Assembly: GCF_949628265.1 (NCBI RefSeq)
Contig: NC_088787.1
Coordinates: 13,692,501-13,756,500 of the forward strand
Direction of reading: 5' to 3'
DNA length: 64,000 nucleotides
Source: Cloeon dipterum
Lineage: Eukaryota > Arthropoda > Insecta > Ephemeroptera > Baetidae
Shown: piece by piece, positions 59,631 to 64,000 of the stretch
How positions within the stretch are numbered: the stretch's first letter is position 1
How the letters are laid out: each line of letters begins with the position of its first letter
Notes under the pieces: generated by a model
Databases searched by the model: none
The model's input: the letters and a program-made list of their open reading frames with translations, nothing else
Told to the model about the DNA's origin: nothing
Position numbers and translations under genes: made by a program

Positions 59631-61365
59631 TTTAGAATTCTCCTTACACCATTAGTGCAAGAAATAGTTCTGTGGTAACAAGGTCGATCCTGGTGACTTT
59701 GGGGGACGACAAAATCTAAACAAATTAATCTATTTGGTCTAAACAAGAGAAACTTGTGACCCCGATCACAACTCTTCTTAAATCATTTGTTTATATCTTA
59801 GAGTATCATATGTCACCGCTAGAGGCTCTGACGTAGGCAGCGCAGAGAAGGGGATCGCGCACCGTGTTCAGCGGGTTGCATGACATTATTTCTTTAGCGT
59901 GCCACTGTGCGTGGCAAATAATTATTTTGCCCAATTCCCCAAATTCAAATGATTTGTTTTTCATTAACTGATGATGAGTTGATTAATTGTGCTGATTTTC
60001 TCTTAGATTTAGTAGAAACAAAAAGGTCTCACATAATAATACTATGCAAATTAAATCAAAATTTTACAGATAATGCGCATTAGAGAAAGCGTCTATTTGC
60101 AAAATCACCAGCAATACAGAAATTTTAAAACTTGACGGTACATTTTTGAAAAAATCTTTGAACACTAACTTGAAATACTTCTAAGAATTAGGAAAAAGCT
60201 AAAACTTGCTTGTCCATGTAATTTTTATAGAAAATCGAGATCGGCTTCAAAGTTTGCATGCGCTAATCAAGCTGCGAGCATCAATTGTCTCCTTATAGAA
60301 ATATCTTGATTTATTTCACAATTGAGGTAAATTTCACAACAACTCTCACACCGTTGGATAGATCTCAACGAGAGGGATTGAAATCAAGCGAAAAATCACT
60401 GATAAATCGGTCCGTATTTCGTGAAATTTGGCAAAAATTGAAATTAACCGTTGAATCACCCTCTGTCCTGATTTCATTACTGCACATTGTAGAGATGAAC
60501 TGAGCTAAATTTCCCAAACAATTAACTCAATGAACTATTTTCTAAGTCAAAATGCAAAATGTATCTCTGATCCAAGAAAGGTCGATGGTTTTCTGTAGCA
60601 TATATACTACAGGTACCGAGTTCTCACACTTTTTCGTTTTGTTGTTGAAAGACACTGGAGTAAAATCAATAATATATATAACACTGCGAGCAAAATGATG
60701 ATGTAATGACTTCTAATGCCACAAACTCATCGAATTCAAATTGAACTACTACTCTGTAAATGTTTAAGGTATTAAAATATTGATTTTTAAAACTTTACAG
60801 ATAAGAAAATTGAGTCTAAAAAATTACGTCAAATTTTGCCCATCACACCCACCAGTGTGGGCAATGATCTCTTTCGTTAAAAAAAATTATATCACATATT
60901 GCAAATTTTATTGGCCCACTTATATTTTATTTTATTGTAACGAGTAATTGTATATCACTCGTTGAATTTTGTGTATGATTGATATATTTCGCCATCTAAA
61001 GGATATATTTGGAAATATTTGTAATTCACTATTAGAATGTTTGTGAGCCGGCAAGAGCGAATGCTCAAGCCTGGCATTAGGAGTGCGTGTCTGGCCGAGT
61101 GCAGCACGTAGCTCGTTGAAGGTGGAATGGCCACGACGGGCCATGTCCACAAATGACGCACGCTTTGATGCGGATCTGCGTACCTTTGTAATTTGAGTTG
61201 ATGAACAAAATGTAATTTGAACTGATGTTCAAATTAATTTTTGTGAGTATTTTCTTATTGTGACTTTCTTTCCAAACTATTGTTATTCTTTTGTGAATTG
61301 TAAATTTATCATGGCGAAATATGTATGTTATAAAGGCAACCTGGCCTAGAGGCTGTAGAGTGGAC

Positions 61366-61494
61366 ATGGACCAGCTACTACTGTTAATTAAGGACGAATC
61401 AATGGGATGTTTAATGCTCGAATCGGATCTGTACGAAGATGAGATTAGCTCCATTGAAGATCGTCGATTGAAGACCAATTTGTATATTTGTTGA
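61366..61494 (+). CDS. Small ORF of 42 codons, acidic, unknown
   Basis: Starts MDQLLLLIKDE shortly after a possible acceptor (GGCTGTAG) and stays open through a Leu/Glu/Asp-rich stretch (LESDLYEDEISSIEDRRLK). The Leu-rich then acidic start is reminiscent of the first residues of insect Harbinger-type transposase-derived proteins. That resemblance is loose and the frame is very short. Confidence 0.2.
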   Translation: MDQLLLLIKDESMGCLMLESDLYEDEISSIEDRRLKTNLYIC

Positions 61495-63539
61495 GTATGA
61501 TTGTGAATTACTAACCATGAGCTGAAATTTATTATTTAATTGCCACACGCCACTTAGAATTAAATCTGACGGTTTTTAATTGTTTTAAACCAAACATTCA
61601 GTCTATTTCTCCTCTCGCCCCAAAGAAACTTTTATTCGTTAGATTATAAAAAAGAAGAGAGATGTTTTACATAAGCATATAGAAGCGCCTCAAATATAAG
61701 GAAAGTATTATACAAAGTGAGATCGCACTATAACACGACTTTCGTCAAACACTGCTCATCTTAGAATCGATAAAAGAAGATAAACGCCGCAGTGTGTTCC
61801 CCTAAACTCGACTTGAAGTGGGAAGAGCAAATTCAAACACAGAGGCAGATCCAAGTTCGCAGTGTGCAATTGCCATCTCCAGCACATGGTATTATTTGCC
61901 TCAATCTGAGGGATTATGTATGCTATATATGTACATGGGCACAGAGAGGACCAACGAGACTGATTTCGCCAAGGCTGAGCAAACAAAAGGCCGGCTGGCG
62001 AAATGAGAAAGAGAACAGCGCGTATGGGGAGAATAACATTCTCTCAAACTGCGAGTCCATTATTATGATGCGTGTGTTCGCCATTATGAGAAATTTTCCG
62101 CCCGGATAAATATTGATAGGAAAACTTTTCCGCCCGTTTGTTATTACAGCTCGTGCATTCGTCATTGGAGGGTGTCGTAGGCGAGCAAAAAGTAGTAATA
62201 AAAAACGCTCTCGCCCCATTGATTTAGCGTTTGTCTTGCTGTTGAAATGACCAGGGGTGGAATTTCTAGTATTTAACCATTTTCCCGCTTAACACAATAT
62301 AAAATAATAATAAATTCACTATCATTGGATCATTAATTACATTTAATATGTGGCAATATTAGGAAACGAAATTATTTATTTTTTTGCTTTTCAACTTGTG
62401 AGATAATACTTAAAATCCGTATCAAATTTTAAATATTTAGAGAAAGATTAGAAACTGCTGTAAACGCTTTCAATTTCTCAATGGCGTTCCTAGAGGGTCA
62501 TTTTCATCTCAAAAATAGAATAACGTCACTTCAAAATTAAAATTTATTTATGAGATTTTGAGAGCTTCAGCAGTATCAATCAAAAATCTTTTAAAGCACT
62601 CTATATAATATGTAAAACTTTCCCAAACCAAAATAAAGAAAAGAATAATGTTTAATGGTCATGATTTATCATATTTATTACACAGAAAAATTCTTTTTAG
62701 CATTCACTCATATAGAGATCGACTCCCCATTCACCAAACTCTATTAATTGCGAGCGATACCACGTACTCTTCACAACCTCAATGAAAGCTAAAAATCTCG
62801 TCCCTCTGCCAAACACACACTTAAGAGCAATGTGTTCGAGTGACGCGATTTGATCGCACCACACACACACACGAGTCCAATTGCTCATAGTCGGGATTAA
62901 TTACTTGTGTTGATCGTCTGCTTTTATGTTGATCATGACACGTTCGCAGTGCAGTCGCATTTCAGCGAGCTTTGCGCAAACGGATGGACAACAAAGCCCG
63001 ATGGAGAAGTGACATTAAAGGACAAAAATCAATGGAGATTTGCCACTGGCTGGCGGAAAGTAAAAAAAATACAATTTTTGCTCTCCCTCCATTAAAACAT
63101 GTTTACATATGCAAATTAAACATTCCTAATCCCTCTTGACAGCAAACCAAAGAAAACCTAGCGACGCTATGGATTGACGAAAAAATACATGAAATGATAA
63201 CTGATGATTTATATTTATTGAGGTTATGAAAAGAAAGACGCGCGTGCTTACAAAATTGTGAGCAGTGCCTTCAGCGCTGCCATAAAGGGCACAGACACTC
63301 AAGACTCACCCAGTAAAAATTTAATTTCTCTTTATTTACGTGTTTGGCATGTACATAAATCAATATAACAAATACACTGACACACATACATCCAATTGCA
63401 AAAACATAATAAATCCAAACAAAATTTTATGCACTTATGTATTAAATTTATACAAGGAATATTCAGCAGCTTACAACTCTTTCACGCAAGCAAAATTTTC
63501 ATCAGCACAAACATTTTATCTATACTCATTTTCTACTCA

Positions 63540-63791
63540 CATTCTAGTTATACCGTTGTTTGTGGAGTAACAAGAAAAATTAGATTGATGCGAACAGAGA
63601 AAATAAATCTAATTCTCAAACTCATGTCATTAGCCAAGGCAGAGGAAGTGATTTACATCATACTCAAGAGGAAAGTTCGACTTTGGCTCGGTTTGGATTA
63701 TGTGAATGCGTGGGAGCGACGAAAGATGAAGCTCGTCAAGTGGAAAATCAATTTACCAGACACTGTTGGGTTCTTATTGAAACTTCAATGA
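63540..63791 (+). pseudogene. Possible remnant of a coding sequence rich in Lys/Arg and Trp
   Basis: The plus-strand frame reads IYIILKRKVRLWLGLDYVN, then WERRKMKLVKWKINLPDTV and FLLKLQ, before a stop at 63789-63791. The basic residues followed by spaced Trp/Leu recall the start of Harbinger-derived proteins, but the match is weak and no other domain follows. It may be a decayed element or chance. Confidence 0.2.
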
Positions 63792-64000
63792 AAAAAAATC
63801 TGTATGTTGGCTGAGATTAAACATTGAAGTGAAAATTTGCCGAAAGATGTGGAGATTCCCTCGTGTGAACATACTGCTGGTGATTGATGTTTTGCCCTTG
63901 GCAATAAACCTAGACACACTTAACTTTTGGAGTGCCTTTTTGATGAAAATCCTTTCAGTGCTATTCATCACTGGGCAAGTATTTGAAAATGTAAAAGCAG

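Larger units (their letters stand above)
59631..64000. other. Region upstream of BTBD2, no well-supported gene
   Basis: AT-rich. The BTBD2 promoter should lie near 59.65-59.9 kb. Two small plus-strand ORFs (near 61.4 and 63.6 kb) have protein-like composition but no confirmed identity. The rest shows nothing I can support. Confidence 0.55.

Noticed and set aside
1-64000. tRNA, rRNA, CRISPR or autonomous transposase genes
   Set aside because: I looked for T-loop-like GGTTCGANTCC stretches, direct-repeat arrays and reverse transcriptase or transposase motifs, and found none convincing.

Overview
The window looks like arthropod nuclear DNA, most probably insect. It is AT-rich with GC-rich islands and carries spliced genes whose introns range from about 50 bp to more than 10 kb. 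Every confident gene gives an intact reading frame across GT-AG introns. Short introns cluster near 50-60 bp. A mayfly or other non-dipteran insect would fit (a 7-dehydrocholesterol-reductase gene, OBP-type and C-type lectin genes), but that is a guess; nothing here is bacterial or viral.

Layout. 1-31 kb (minus): the 5' part of a diacylglycerol kinase eta/delta gene. Five coding exons encode an acidic N-terminus, a complete PH domain and the start of the first C1 domain; the kinase part lies beyond base 1. Its 11.2-kb intron between the PH and C1 exons holds a nested same-strand cluster of three C-type-lectin genes (5.8-9.5 kb) and an unidentified intronless ORF (10.0-10.6 kb). Its other introns (12.7-23.5 and 23.6-30.8 kb) hold microsatellites, CpG-rich blocks and two perfect CRE palindromes, but no gene I can support.

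33-45 kb: a compact gene block. NADSYN1 (plus, 13 coding exons, glutamine-dependent NAD+ synthetase) converges on DHCR7 (minus, 5 exons), and their 3' ends overlap. Upstream of DHCR7 lies OTUD7/Cezanne (minus, 7 coding exons plus a probable 5' non-coding exon near 45.7 kb). Two copies of a MITE-like repeat sit in the two longest NADSYN1 introns.

45-54 kb: a long gene-poor stretch, then a small nuclear-looking protein of unknown function (51.7-52.2 kb, plus). 54.0-56.5 kb: a tandem pair of divergent Orai-type channel genes (plus). 56.9-59.6 kb: a BTBD1/BTBD2 gene (minus). 59.6-64 kb: mostly featureless, with two small weak ORFs.

Most interesting signals: (1) the tandem Orai paralogues keep the Orai fold and SPHER motif but have Ser where Orai has its selectivity-filter Glu; one copy has Glu at the hydrophobic-gate position and the other has Gln at the TM3 Glu. 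(2) One nested lectin appears to splice, in frame, into a six-cysteine odorant-binding-protein-like domain. (3) A DHCR7 gene is present in what should be a sterol-auxotrophic lineage.
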